A DNA stretch of 43,783 nt from Clostridia bacterium (lineage in GTDB: Bacteria; Bacillota; Clostridia; Oscillospirales; Acutalibacteraceae). Every line of letters begins with the position of its first letter. Position 1 is the stretch's first letter. Shown here one piece after another: positions 1-10,080 of the stretch. The DNA lies in the NCBI GenBank assembly GCA_022767925.1, contig JALENG010000098.1, positions 1-43,783 of the forward strand, given 5' to 3'. Made by a program: the position numbers and the translations under genes. The notes beneath the pieces are model-generated. The model did not search any database. It was not told the origin of the DNA and saw only the letters and a list, made by a program, of their open reading frames with translations.

Positions 1-1014
1 GAATCCTTTATGAAAGAGGCCATCGCGAATGGCCGCGAGCTGCGCGTGGTGGGAATTATCCGCGTGGATCCCGAGCAGAACAACCGAACCGAAACCGGCG
101 GCATTGGTTATACCCAGGCCCTGACCCAGTGGGTGATGGAGGAGATCAACGATTCGCAGATGGTGAATGAGCAGAAGGCGGATCCCATCCATGATGTATG
201 CACCGGCCTGCCCTTTACCGATACGGGGGAAGCGGAGAAAATCCGCGCCGAACAGGAAGATGCGGCGCCCCGCTATGATCTCAGCCAGTTTTCCGCCGAA
301 CAGCAGGCGTATCTCGCCACCCTCTCCTCCGAGGAGCTGCAGCAGGTGATGACGCAGTACGGCGTTTCCCCCATGGAGGAGGAAGTGAAGATCTCCTCGT
401 CCACCTATGAGGAAAACCTGCAGGCACTGGGCGTGTGCGATGAGGAAAAGCCGTCGGGCATTACCATTTATCCCCGGGATTTTGATGCAAAGGAATCCAT
501 CTGCACCATGATCACTGAGTACAATGACCAACAGGAAAACGACGAGGATACGATTGACTATACCGACTATATCGGCCTGATGATGAACAGTGTGACGACC
601 ATTGTGAACATGATTACCTATGTGCTGATTGCCTTTGTGGCCATTTCGCTGATTGTCTCGTCGATTATGATCGGAATTATCACCTATATTTCGGTATTGG
701 AGCGCACCAAGGAAATCGGGATCCTGCGCAGCATCGGCGCTTCCAAAAAGGATATCTCCCGTGTGTTCAATGCCGAAACCCTGATCGAGGGCTTTGTGGC
801 CGGTGCACTGGGAATCCTGATTACTTTGCTCTTGTGCATCCCTATCAATCTGGTGGTGGAATCGATGACCAGTGTGGCCGGTATTGCGGCTTTGCCATGG
901 CAGGGGGCTGTGATTCTGGTCGCGATCAGCATTTTGCTGACGATGATCGCCGGTCTGATCCCCTCGAGAATGGCAGCCAAGAAGGATCCGGTGGTGGCGC
1001 TCCGCACGGAGTAA
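1..1014 (+). CDS. ABC transporter permease, FtsX/MacB-like C-terminal part (5' truncated by window edge)
   Basis: ORF open to window start; C-terminal TM segments with 'ISVLERTKEIGILRSIGASKKDISRVFNAETLIEG', typical of FtsX-like permeases. Confidence 0.88.
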   Translation, partial: ESFMKEAIANGRELRVVGIIRVDPEQNNRTETGGIGYTQALTQWVMEEINDSQMVNEQKADPIHDVCTGLPFTDTGEAEKIRAEQEDAAPRYDLSQFSAEQQAYLATLSSEELQQVMTQYGVSPMEEEVKISSSTYEENLQALGVCDEEKPSGITIYPRDFDAKESICTMITEYNDQQENDEDTIDYTDYIGLMMNSVTTIVNMITYVLIAFVAISLIVSSIMIGIITYISVLERTKEIGILRSIGASKKDISRVFNAETLIEGFVAGALGILITLLLCIPINLVVESMTSVAGIAALPWQGAVILVAISILLTMIAGLIPSRMAAKKDPVVALRTE

Positions 1015-1161
1015 AGGCCGCCCCGTTTCCCATAGATCCCACAGAAATTCCCCCTTTTCATCCGGCGGTAACGGTTTGGAGAGGGGGAATTTCCCCTTGC
1101 GGGGATGAGAGTCTTTATGGAAGTACTTGCAGAATTGAGGAAAGAACAGGAGGAATTTTTT

Positions 1162-1518
1162 ATGACAGAAGAACAGATGATCGCCATGTTCCACGCTTTA
1201 TGGGATAATTTCCCCTCGCGGGCCCGGCTGATCCGGAGAGACCGCCGGGTTCTGGCGGTCAATAAAGTGGCGGCTGCTGAAGGACTAACGACGGGAGTGC
1301 GCTGTATCGACCAGCCGCCGGTGGAAGCCCACCGGGGATGCCTGGCCAATCTTGCCTTGCGGGAGCACCATGGCAAAATAAAATTTGCCGATGACGGTAC
1401 GGTAATTTTCTGGGCTCCACTGGAAGGCTGTGAGGATGTTTATGTTCACGGATCCCTTCACAGAGATCGCCCGGATCCGACAGAAAAAAGCGGGGAATCC
1501 TGTTCAAAGGGGCTTTGA
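1162..1518 (+). CDS. small stand-alone PAS-like domain protein
   Basis: ATG at 1162 preceded by AGGAGG; 'RARLIRRDRRVLAVNKVAAAEGLTTGVRCIDQ...GCLANLALREHHGKIKFADDGTVIFWAPLEG..DVYVHGS' resembles small PAS domains. Confidence 0.55.
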   Translation: MTEEQMIAMFHALWDNFPSRARLIRRDRRVLAVNKVAAAEGLTTGVRCIDQPPVEAHRGCLANLALREHHGKIKFADDGTVIFWAPLEGCEDVYVHGSLHRDRPDPTEKSGESCSKGL

Positions 1519-1642
1519 CGGTGCAGGTACGCGGCCTTACTTTGCAGAAATACCATCGACGAATAGAGAGAAGCCGTGAAAAGAGGAATAGTATCCGGCA
1601 TAATTTCTGCAGCAGGATGGACTTGCAAAAAAGAAACCAAAG

Positions 1643-1686
1643 AACCGGCCCGGATCGTGGAAACTCCCACGATCCGGGCCGGTTTT
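1643..1686. terminator. bidirectional intrinsic terminator between convergent PAS-like gene and tldE
   Basis: 18-bp perfect inverted repeat AACCGGCCCGGATCGTGG/CCACGATCCGGGCCGGTT flanked by A-rich and T-rich runs. Confidence 0.85.
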
Positions 1687-3014
1687 CAGCTTCCGGCTAC
1701 ATTCAGTGATTCGATCAGCACATCCGGCGCGCCATATCGGGAGGTCCCGGGGAAGGAGAAGGTGAGGTTTTTTCCTACGGCCTGCACCTTCTGCAGCAGC
1801 TCCGGGAAGGATCCGGCCACTGTAATGCGGTCCACCGGACGGACAATCCTCCCCTTTTCCACCCAGAATCCGCTGGAAAGAAGGGAAAAACTGCCGGATA
1901 TGGGGTTGACCCCTGCGTGGATGCCGCTCATACTGGTGATGATCAGCCCGGTATCCAGCTGCTGCACCAGTTCATCCGGGGAAAAGGTGCCGGGCTGCCA
2001 GATCAGATTGGTGGGGGCCACCCCCACCGGGGAAGCAGCGCCGCCGGGGCGGATTCCGTTACCGGTAGAGGAAACGCCGTTCTTTTTGGCGGTTTTCAGA
2101 TTGTGCAGAAAGCCGCACAATTTCCCTTCCTGCAGTAAAACAGTGGGCTGGGCGGGGGTTCCCTCATCATCAAAGCGCAGCGGCATACCGGGGTCGAACG
2201 GATCATCCAGCAGAGTGACCTGTGGGGAAGCGACCGTCTGCCCCACCTTTTCTCTCAGGGGTGACAGCCCCTTTTGGACGCGGTCGGCACAGAAAATGGG
2301 AGAAAATGCCTGCAGCAGCGTGAAGGCGGCCCGACCCTGCAGCAGAATGCGGTATCGGCCGGGCTCCACCGGGGAAGCACCCAGCCGGGACGATGCCTGA
2401 CGAACCGCTTTTTCCGCCAGTGAGTGGAGATCGGTGCTGCGGCAGGAAAAGGCATAGTCATTCTGAACTTCTTCGCCCTTTTGAACAATGGGAGAGGTGA
2501 ACAGCAGCGAGCAGCCGCGGGTTTCCTCCACCGCAAGGCCGCGGGTGTTGTGGAGGGATACCTTTGCGCGGGAAAGGGAGATTTCCGTGCTCTCGCAGCG
2601 GACGACAGGCTCTCCCTGTGAGAGCACGGCCTGCTCCAACTTTTTGGCCAGTTCAATACGCTCGCCTTCCGAACAGGCGGCGATGGGATCCTCCGGCTGT
2701 TCGATGGCGGGGTACACCTGGGGCCCCTGCATGGGGTGCTCATCTGCTGTTTCCACGGCCAGGGCATTGTCGATCGCCCGCTGCACCAGTGCGGCGGGAT
2801 TCTCGATGCATTCGGTATAGGCATAGCCATCCTTTCCGTCTTTCTGCACCCGCAGGCTGATCCCCAGGGTGCGACTGACGGAATAGCTGTCGATTTCCTG
2901 CGATAGAATCCCGACGGAGAATTCCTCGCCCTCTTTTTTGTAGGTTTCGGCGGCCGTACAGCCGTTTTCCAGTGCCAGGCGGAACAGTTCCCGGCGAAAA
3001 TCCTCGTACTTCAT
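1686..3014 (-). CDS. pmbA: TldE/PmbA family metallopeptidase-like protein
   Basis: MKYEDFRRELFRLALENG... PmbA/TldE-like; overlaps tldD stop by 4 nt. Confidence 0.88.
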   Translation of the reverse strand: MKYEDFRRELFRLALENGCTAAETYKKEGEEFSVGILSQEIDSYSVSRTLGISLRVQKDGKDGYAYTECIENPAALVQRAIDNALAVETADEHPMQGPQVYPAIEQPEDPIAACSEGERIELAKKLEQAVLSQGEPVVRCESTEISLSRAKVSLHNTRGLAVEETRGCSLLFTSPIVQKGEEVQNDYAFSCRSTDLHSLAEKAVRQASSRLGASPVEPGRYRILLQGRAAFTLLQAFSPIFCADRVQKGLSPLREKVGQTVASPQVTLLDDPFDPGMPLRFDDEGTPAQPTVLLQEGKLCGFLHNLKTAKKNGVSSTGNGIRPGGAASPVGVAPTNLIWQPGTFSPDELVQQLDTGLIITSMSGIHAGVNPISGSFSLLSSGFWVEKGRIVRPVDRITVAGSFPELLQKVQAVGKNLTFSFPGTSRYGAPDVLIESLNVAGS

Positions 3015-4408
3015 CCTTCGATTTTCCCTCCTTTTCCGCCGACGGTCATCGCGGATATGCGGATGCGCGGCTGGCCCACATTCACCGGAACCGAGCCCGA
3101 CACCGAGCCGCACATGCCCTGGGCCATCCACATTCTGGGCCCTACGCGGTCAATTTTCATCAGTACATCGCTGCCCTTTCCCACCAGGGTGGCGCCGCGC
3201 ACCGGGCACAGGATTTTTCCGTCCCTCACCCAGTAGCCCTCGTCCACCGCAAAGTTGAATTCTCCGGTCAGCGGGTTCACTGATCCACCGCCCAGCGTTT
3301 TGGCGTACAGCCCCTCCGACATGGTGGCGATCATCTCCTCGGGGTCATCCCTGCCCGGCGCAAGAAAGGTGTTGGTCATACGGGAGGTAGGGGCATACGC
3401 GTAGCTCTCCCGGCGGCTGCTGCCCGTCAGTGGGTGCGGCACCCGGCAGGCATTGGCCCGGTCGTACAGATAGCTCTTTAAAATACCGTTTTCAATCAGG
3501 ACAGTCCGGCGGGCGGGGGTTCCCTCGTCATCCACGCCGTTCAGACTGCCCCATTCACCCGCCAATGTGCCGTCATCCACTGCGGTCACACAGGGGGCGG
3601 CAATGCGCGTACCCAATCGGTTGGCAAATTCCGAGTTCCCCCGGGCCACGCCAGTGGCTTCCAGAGAATGGCCGCAGGCCTCGTGGAAGATAACACCCCC
3701 AAAGCCGCCGTCCATCACCACCGGGAAAGTGCCCGCCGGGCATTCCACCGCGTGCAGCATGGTTACGGCCTGACGCGCGGCCTGCCGGCCCAGTGCTTCG
3801 ACATCCAGTGTATCATAGACGGAAAAGTCCTGCCCGAAGCCCGGGGCACAGCGTCCGGTCTGGGATTCGGTGCCGTCAGAGGCCACGGCAGTCACAGCCA
3901 GCCGCGTGTAGGGACGGCGTGTGCTGGCCCACAGCCCCTCGCTGTTGATGACGAGGACCCGCTGTTCGCTGTCCATATAGCGGCACTGCACCTGGGTAAT
4001 TTCTTCGCTCTCTCCGCGGGCCGCCTGATACAGGCGCCGCAGCAGGGAAACCCGCATGGCATTATTCACCCCGGAAAAACCGTCGCCCGCAGTCTCATAG
4101 CAGACCGGGCGGAAGGGCGGCAGGGGGATCGTCGTATCCTTTTCACCGGGGAAAGCGGCGGCCGCCGCCCGGGCAGTAGCCAGCAGGGCCTCCTCTCCAA
4201 TGTCGGCCGTATAGGCGTACGAACAGCGCGCTCCGCACAGAACGCGCACCCCCACCCCGCGGCAGCGGGTGTAAGAGGCATCCTCCACCCCGTCATTAGA
4301 GAGGGAGAGGGTGGTGCCGCTGGTGTCCTCACAGAACAACTCGGCGAAATCACCGCCGGTGTGAAGGGCCTCGCACAGAATTTTTTTGGCAAGATCAGGA
4401 CTGAGCAA
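3011..4408 (-). CDS. tldD: TldD family metalloprotease
   Basis: HEXXXH motif in 'GVIFHEACGHSLEATGVARGNSEF'; adjacent to TldE partner. Confidence 0.92.
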   Translation of the reverse strand: MLSPDLAKKILCEALHTGGDFAELFCEDTSGTTLSLSNDGVEDASYTRCRGVGVRVLCGARCSYAYTADIGEEALLATARAAAAAFPGEKDTTIPLPPFRPVCYETAGDGFSGVNNAMRVSLLRRLYQAARGESEEITQVQCRYMDSEQRVLVINSEGLWASTRRPYTRLAVTAVASDGTESQTGRCAPGFGQDFSVYDTLDVEALGRQAARQAVTMLHAVECPAGTFPVVMDGGFGGVIFHEACGHSLEATGVARGNSEFANRLGTRIAAPCVTAVDDGTLAGEWGSLNGVDDEGTPARRTVLIENGILKSYLYDRANACRVPHPLTGSSRRESYAYAPTSRMTNTFLAPGRDDPEEMIATMSEGLYAKTLGGGSVNPLTGEFNFAVDEGYWVRDGKILCPVRGATLVGKGSDVLMKIDRVGPRMWMAQGMCGSVSGSVPVNVGQPRIRISAMTVGGKGGKIEG

Positions 4409-4558
4409 ATGGGTTCTCTCCTTTCATGGATTGACCAAATTAGAAAAGATTTGGCTCTTTTCTGTATATAAAGGAATAAAAGAACAAAAGTGCTGGTTGT
4501 AGTGTACCACAACCCGTCGCAAGTGTAAAGAAAGGGGAAAAGGTCCTCCCAAAAGCAG

Positions 4559-4587
4559 TTGACAGGGGTGGGCCCCCCTCCTATAAT
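4559..4587 (+). promoter_or_regulatory. sigma-A type promoter for GH5 gene
   Basis: TTGACA - 17 nt (GC-rich) - TATAAT, about 35 nt upstream of the ATG. Confidence 0.8.
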
Positions 4588-4620
4588 GAGAACAAAACCA
4601 GAGAAAAAGGAGAGAGGAAC

Positions 4621-5655
4621 ATGAAAAAACTGGAAGGATTTCAGCACGGCATTAATCTGGGAGGATGGCTGTCCCAGTGCGTACATACCCGGGAGCACTA
4701 TGACTCTTTCATCGGGGAGGAGGACATCCGGCGGATTGCCTCGTGGGGGCTGGATCATGTGCGGGTTCCCGTGGATTATGAGCTGATCGAGACACAGGAG
4801 GGGGATCCCATTGAAAAAGGATACGCCTATCTCGAGACATGTATTCAGTGGTGCCGGAAATATGGGCTGCATATGATTCTGGATCTGCACAAAACGGCGG
4901 GCTATAATTTCGGCGATCAGCAGAGTTCCGTGGGATTTTTTGAAAATGAGCCGATGAAAGAGCGGTTCCGCCAGCTGTGGGTCCGGCTGGCCCGGCGGTT
5001 CTCCAAGGACAAGGACCTGATTCTGTTCGAGCTGCTCAATGAAGTGGTGGATCCTCAGGTGTACGAGTCGTGGAACCAGCTGGCAGAGGAGACCATCGGC
5101 GCCATCCGGAAAATTGATAAGGAAGTGCCCATCATGTACGGCGGCATTGCCTATAACAGCGTGCGGGCGGTTCCGCTGCTGCGGAAAATGCCGTACCCCA
5201 ACCTGGTGTACAACTTCCATTGCTATGAGCCTCTGATTTTTACCCACCAGGGGGCACCCTTTACCAAAGGGATGCCGGTGGACTTCCGCACTCCCTATCC
5301 TCAGCCTGTACCCGCGTATCTGGAGAAGACCCGGGAGTATCTGGACCCGATGATGCTGGAAAATCTGAAAGAGGTTGCGGATCGGAAAGAGATGTGCGGG
5401 AAGGACTTTTTCCTCGCGCTTTTCCGTCAGGCCGTAGAGAAGGCGGAAGCGGACGGGGTGGCCCTGTACTGTGGTGAGTACGGGGTGATTGACCGCGCCG
5501 ATCCGCGCAGCACCGTGAACTGGTACCGCGACATCCATGCAGCGTTTGATGCATGCGGAATTGGCAGCGCGGCCTGGAGTTATCGGAAAATGGATTTTGG
5601 CTTGGTGGATGAGCACTACGATTCCGTGCGGGATGAATTGATCGCCCTGCTGTAA
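4621..5655 (+). CDS. glycoside hydrolase family 5 (cellulase-like), no signal peptide
   Basis: 'GINLGGWLSQC', 'DHVRVPVDYELIE', 'LILFELLNEVVDP' (acid/base Glu after Asn), 'ALYCGEYGVID' (nucleophile Glu). Confidence 0.87.
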   Translation: MKKLEGFQHGINLGGWLSQCVHTREHYDSFIGEEDIRRIASWGLDHVRVPVDYELIETQEGDPIEKGYAYLETCIQWCRKYGLHMILDLHKTAGYNFGDQQSSVGFFENEPMKERFRQLWVRLARRFSKDKDLILFELLNEVVDPQVYESWNQLAEETIGAIRKIDKEVPIMYGGIAYNSVRAVPLLRKMPYPNLVYNFHCYEPLIFTHQGAPFTKGMPVDFRTPYPQPVPAYLEKTREYLDPMMLENLKEVADRKEMCGKDFFLALFRQAVEKAEADGVALYCGEYGVIDRADPRSTVNWYRDIHAAFDACGIGSAAWSYRKMDFGLVDEHYDSVRDELIALL

Positions 5656-5674
5656 AGAAAACGAGCGGAAGACG

Positions 5675-5715
5675 AAAGGGAAAGGTACGCTGGGCGGATC
5701 TTTCCCTTTTTGCAG
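5675..5715 (+). terminator. intrinsic terminator after GH5
   Basis: AAAGGGAAAG ... CTTTCCCTTTTT. Confidence 0.6.
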
Positions 5716-5788
5716 GCCCCTTTTTAGGAAGGGGAATGGCTCCAAAAAGAACGGCGGGCAATCAAACAAAACCTCTATAAATCAAAAA

Positions 5789-5822
5789 GAAACGGTCCTT
5801 TTCAAAAAGGACCGTTTCTCTT
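5789..5822 (-). terminator. intrinsic terminator of V-ATPase operon
   Basis: GAAACGGTCCTTTT/AAAAGGACCGTTTC just past the subunit D stop on the minus strand. Confidence 0.8.
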
Positions 5823-5826
5823 TTGG

Positions 5827-6492
5827 CTACATTTTTTCGCTGTAATGATGGGCCTGTTCCAGCATCATATCCTTTACCTTCATCAGGCGGATCTGGGTGC
5901 TGCGCTCGTTCTCATCCAGCTTCATGGTAATATACTTGATGCTCTCCTGCGTTTGGGGGATCATCACATGCTCCAGCGCGTTTACACGGCGGCGGGTCTT
6001 TTCAATCTCGGCGGCCATCAGCTGACACGACTTTTCCACTTCCGCCAAGCGGAGCAGATCGGGCAGAATATCCGACAGCGACTGCACCGCATCATCCAGG
6101 TCGCTGGATGTAAAGGCGAAACCGTAGCTGAAGATATCGTTCTGATCAGGGGTGCGGGTTTTCACATCGAAAACCGGTACCTCCACGCTCATCACATTGC
6201 GAACGCCGCTCTCAATCTGGATCTCCTGTTTGGGGGCCAGCATGGCGGTACTCAGGGCCTCTTCCTGCATACCGGCCCGGGCCAGCATGAAGCGCTGGTT
6301 GGAGGCATGGATGGCCTTTTCGACTTTTTCGCGCAGGGCTTTATTCTCCCGCACCAGCTCCAGAAACTGACGCATAAGCTCGTCGCGCTTGTCTTTCAGC
6401 AGCTTGTGCCCGCGCTGGGCGGTCTGCAGCTTGCGCTTTAAGCGAGTCAGCTCCATTCGGGTGGGGTTTACATGGGTTGCGGCCAACAGCAT
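5827..6492 (-). CDS. ntpD: V-type ATP synthase subunit D
   Basis: 'VNPTRMELTRLKRKLQTAQRGHKLLKDKRDELMRQF' signature; operon context. Confidence 0.95.
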   Translation of the reverse strand: MLLAATHVNPTRMELTRLKRKLQTAQRGHKLLKDKRDELMRQFLELVRENKALREKVEKAIHASNQRFMLARAGMQEEALSTAMLAPKQEIQIESGVRNVMSVEVPVFDVKTRTPDQNDIFSYGFAFTSSDLDDAVQSLSDILPDLLRLAEVEKSCQLMAAEIEKTRRRVNALEHVMIPQTQESIKYITMKLDENERSTQIRLMKVKDMMLEQAHHYSEKM

Positions 6493-6522
6493 TCACCTCT
6501 TTCTCTTGGCTGGTAGGAAGGA

Positions 6523-7893
6523 TTACTTTCCGTAATATTCGTCCAGATATTCATCCTTAATGCGCTTGAGTTCACTGCGCGGCAGGATGGACAGCAGCTT
6601 CCAGCCAATCGCAAGGGTTTCCTCGATATCGCGGTTGGCGTCATACCCCTGCGAGACATACTCGTTCTCAAAAGCATCGGCAAATTTGGCGTACAGCTTG
6701 TCGATATCCGTCAGGGCGGCCTCGCCCAGAACGGTCATCAATTCCTTGGCCTGCTTGCCGGTGGCATAGGCGGCGAACAGCTGGTTCATGGTGTTGGCAT
6801 GGTCGGCGCGGGTTTTGCCAGCGCCGATACCCTTGTCCTTCAGACGGGACAGGCTGGGCAGTACGTCGATGGGCGGGGTAACGCCCTTGCGGTACAGCTC
6901 ACGGCTGAGGATGATCTGTCCCTCCGTGATATAGCCGGTCAGGTCGGGAATGGGGTGGGTCTTGTCGTCTTCCGGCATGGTCAGAATCGGAATCAGGGTG
7001 ATCGAACCGTTCTTGCCCTTCTGCCGGCCGGCCCGCTCGTACAGCGAAGCAAGGTCCGTGTACATATAACCCGGATACCCACGGCGGCCGGGCACTTCTT
7101 TGCGGGCGGCCGAAACTTCACGCAGGGCGTCCGCATAGTTGGTGATATCGGTCAGGATGACCAGCACGTGCATGTTCTTTTCAAAGGCCAGGTATTCGGC
7201 GGCCGTCAGCGCCATACGCGGAGTAGCAATACGCTCGATAGCCGGGTCATTGGCCAAGTTGATAAACGTAACGGTGCGGTCGATGGCACCCGTTTCCTTG
7301 AAACTCTCGATGAAGAAATTCGATTCTTCGAAGGTGATGCCGATGGCGGCAAACACAACGACGAAGGGGTCATTGGTACCGCGCACTTTGGCCTGACGGG
7401 CGATCTGTGCCGCCAGGTTGGAGTGGGGCAGACCACTGGCCGAGAAAATGGGCAGCTTCTGGCCGCGGACCAGGGTGTTCAGGCCGTCGATGGCGGAAAT
7501 ACCCGTCTGGATAAATTCCTGCGGATAGTTGCGGGCGGCCGGGTTCATGGGCAGGCCGTTGATATCGCAGCGCTTTTCCGGCAGAATTTCCGGGCCGCCG
7601 TCGATCGGGCGGCCCAGACCGTCGAATACGCGCCCCAGCATATCCTCGGATACGCCCAATTCCATGCTGCGGCCCAGAAAACGAACCTTGCTGTCGCTGA
7701 GGTTGATGCCCGTCGAGCTCTCAAACAGCTGCACCAGCGCGTCGCCGCCGTTGATCTCCAGAACTTTGCAGCGGCGGGTTTCCCCGTTGGAAAGCTCGAT
7801 TTCACCCAGTTCATTGTAGGTGACGCCTTCCACGTTTTTCACCAGCATCAGAGGGCCGGCAATTTCCTGAATGGTTCTGTATTCCTTCGGCAT
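6523..7893 (-). CDS. ntpB: V-type ATP synthase subunit B
   Basis: 'LDEYYGK' C-terminus, '[19 protein letters not shown]', '[27 protein letters not shown]'. Confidence 0.97.
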   Translation of the reverse strand: MPKEYRTIQEIAGPLMLVKNVEGVTYNELGEIELSNGETRRCKVLEINGGDALVQLFESSTGINLSDSKVRFLGRSMELGVSEDMLGRVFDGLGRPIDGGPEILPEKRCDINGLPMNPAARNYPQEFIQTGISAIDGLNTLVRGQKLPIFSASGLPHSNLAAQIARQAKVRGTNDPFVVVFAAIGITFEESNFFIESFKETGAIDRTVTFINLANDPAIERIATPRMALTAAEYLAFEKNMHVLVILTDITNYADALREVSAARKEVPGRRGYPGYMYTDLASLYERAGRQKGKNGSITLIPILTMPEDDKTHPIPDLTGYITEGQIILSRELYRKGVTPPIDVLPSLSRLKDKGIGAGKTRADHANTMNQLFAAYATGKQAKELMTVLGEAALTDIDKLYAKFADAFENEYVSQGYDANRDIEETLAIGWKLLSILPRSELKRIKDEYLDEYYGK

Positions 7894-9677
7894 CAGAATT
7901 CCTCCTCCTTCTGCTTGGCGGCGTCAATCTGGGCGGAGAGTTCATGCTCAATTGCGTCGAACTCCTTCTGCAGACGGTCTTCCGGTACATACTTGAACCG
8001 GCCGATCTTCTCACGCACCGGCAGCTTGACCAGGTCATCCACCGATACGCCGGCCTGCAGGCCGCGCACACCTTCATCATAATACGCCAACACCAGCTGC
8101 ATCATCATGTGCTGCTTGGAGAGGGACGTATAGGTATCCACTTCATGGAAGGCATCCTGGTGCAGGAAGTCCTCGCGGATGGAGCGGGCGGCCTCCAGTT
8201 TCAGGCGGTCCGGGGCGGACAGCGCGTCCATACCGACCAGCTGAACGATTTCCTGCAGCTCCGATTCCTCCTGTAGCAGGCGCATCAGCCGTGCGCGCAG
8301 CTCCATCCAGTCGCCTCCGGCGTTCTGGTTGAACCATCCGCCCATGGAGTCCACATACAGCGAATAGCTGGTCAGCCAGTTAATAGCCGGGAAGTGCCGC
8401 TTGTAAGCGAGCTGCGAGTCCAGACTCCAGAAGACCTTTACAATTCGCAGCGTTGCCTGGGAAACCGGCTCGGAAATATCGCCGCCGGGAGGCGATACGG
8501 CGCCGATAACAGACAGCGCGCCCTCACGGCCCTCGCTGCCCAGGGTAATCACATGACCGGCGCGCTCGTAGAACTGCGCCAGGCGGCTGCCCAGATAAGC
8601 CGGATAACCTTCTTCACCGGGCATTTCCTCCAGACGGCCGGACATTTCACGCAGAGCCTCGGCCCAGCGGGAGGTGGAGTCGGCCATCAGGGCAACGGAG
8701 TACCCCATGTCGCGGAAGTATTCGGCGATGGTAATGCCGGTGTAGATGGAAGCCTCACGGGCGGCCACGGGCATATCGGAGGTGTTGGCGATCAGCACCG
8801 TGCGCTTCATCAGGGAATAGCCGGTTTTGGGGTCGATCAGCTCGGGAAATTCGTTCAGAACGTCCGTCATCTCGTTTCCGCGCTCGCCGCAGCCGATATA
8901 AACCACGATATCGGCCTCGGCCCATTTGGCCAGCTGATGCTGCACCACGGTTTTACCGCTGCCGAAGGGGCCGGGAACGGCGGCCACGCCGCCTTTGGCA
9001 ATGGGGAACAGGGTGTCGATGACCCGCTGGCCGGTGACCAGGGGCTTATCGGGGGACAGCTTCTGCTTATAGGGGCGGCCGCGGCGCACCGGCCAGCGCT
9101 GCATCAGCGTCAGCGGAACCTCGCCGCCGTTCGATAGGGTCAGGGTACCCACGGGTTCGGTGACCGTGTAGGTGCCCTCCTGAATGGATTTGATCGTGCC
9201 GAAGGTATCCGGCGGAAGCATAATTTTCTGTGTGACAACTTCGGTCTCCTGAACGGTGCCGATGATGTCGCCGCCGCGTACCGTATCGCCGGGCTTCACA
9301 CAGGGGACAAAATGCCAGGTCAGGTCGCGCTTCAGTGCCGGCACTTCCACGCCGCGCTGCAGGCTGTTGCCCGAAATTTTCATGATGTCATCCAGCGGAC
9401 GCTGAATGCCGTCGTAAATACTGCCAATCAGGCCGGGCCCCAGCTCGACGCTCATGGGGGTGCCGGTGCTCTCCACCGGTTCACCGGGCCCCAGGCCCGA
9501 CGTCTCCTCATAGACCTGAATCGAGGCCTGATCGCCGTGCATCTCGATGATCTCACCGATCAGGCGGTGACGGCTGACGCGCACCACGTCGAACATGTTT
9601 GCGTCGCGCATGCCTTCGGCGATGACCAGCGGGCCGGCTACTTTTTTGATCGTGCCACTGCTCATAGTTGAAACCAT
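7893..9677 (-). CDS. ntpA: V-type ATP synthase catalytic subunit A
   Basis: Walker A '[12 protein letters not shown]'; '[21 protein letters not shown]'; start may be 9677 or 9665. Confidence 0.96.
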   Translation of the reverse strand: MVSTMSSGTIKKVAGPLVIAEGMRDANMFDVVRVSRHRLIGEIIEMHGDQASIQVYEETSGLGPGEPVESTGTPMSVELGPGLIGSIYDGIQRPLDDIMKISGNSLQRGVEVPALKRDLTWHFVPCVKPGDTVRGGDIIGTVQETEVVTQKIMLPPDTFGTIKSIQEGTYTVTEPVGTLTLSNGGEVPLTLMQRWPVRRGRPYKQKLSPDKPLVTGQRVIDTLFPIAKGGVAAVPGPFGSGKTVVQHQLAKWAEADIVVYIGCGERGNEMTDVLNEFPELIDPKTGYSLMKRTVLIANTSDMPVAAREASIYTGITIAEYFRDMGYSVALMADSTSRWAEALREMSGRLEEMPGEEGYPAYLGSRLAQFYERAGHVITLGSEGREGALSVIGAVSPPGGDISEPVSQATLRIVKVFWSLDSQLAYKRHFPAINWLTSYSLYVDSMGGWFNQNAGGDWMELRARLMRLLQEESELQEIVQLVGMDALSAPDRLKLEAARSIREDFLHQDAFHEVDTYTSLSKQHMMMQLVLAYYDEGVRGLQAGVSVDDLVKLPVREKIGRFKYVPEDRLQKEFDAIEHELSAQIDAAKQKEEEF

Positions 9678-9750
9678 GGTCCTCTTTCCCACGGGGGAAG
9701 GGACGTCCTTTCTTCAAAATAGTGAAAAGGTGCTGCCAAAGCAGCCGGAC

Positions 9751-10080
9751 TTATCCGTTTTTGTCGTTAAAAATAATATCAGAGCCAACCGCCTGTTCCA
9801 CAAAATGCTTCACATTCCGGATGCCCACGCCGGTGTTGCCCGTTACCCCGGGGATGGGGATAATGGCCGGCAGGGGGGCAGTACTGTAATGCTCCAGCTC
9901 GTGGGAAAGTTCCTGGGCCAGCGCCTCGGTAATATAAACCACGGCGTAGTTGCCCTCGCACAGACGACGCAGCTGGTGGGCAGCCTGGGTCAGATCCCCG
10001 TCGGTGGGAAACACATCCAGGCCAAGGGCCCCAAAGCCGTAAATGCTGTCGTAATCTCCGATTACAGCCGCTTTATACAT
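9751..10080 (-). CDS. ntpF: V-type ATP synthase subunit F
   Basis: 109 aa, 'MYKAAVIGDYDSIYGFGALGLDVFP...', operon context. Confidence 0.93.
   Translation of the reverse strand: MYKAAVIGDYDSIYGFGALGLDVFPTDGDLTQAAHQLRRLCEGNYAVVYITEALAQELSHELEHYSTAPLPAIIPIPGVTGNTGVGIRNVKHFVEQAVGSDIIFNDKNG

Noticed and set aside
4066-5769. 567-aa minus-strand ORF spanning GH5 and tldD
   Set aside because: Antisense to GH5 and out of frame with tldD; no start context.
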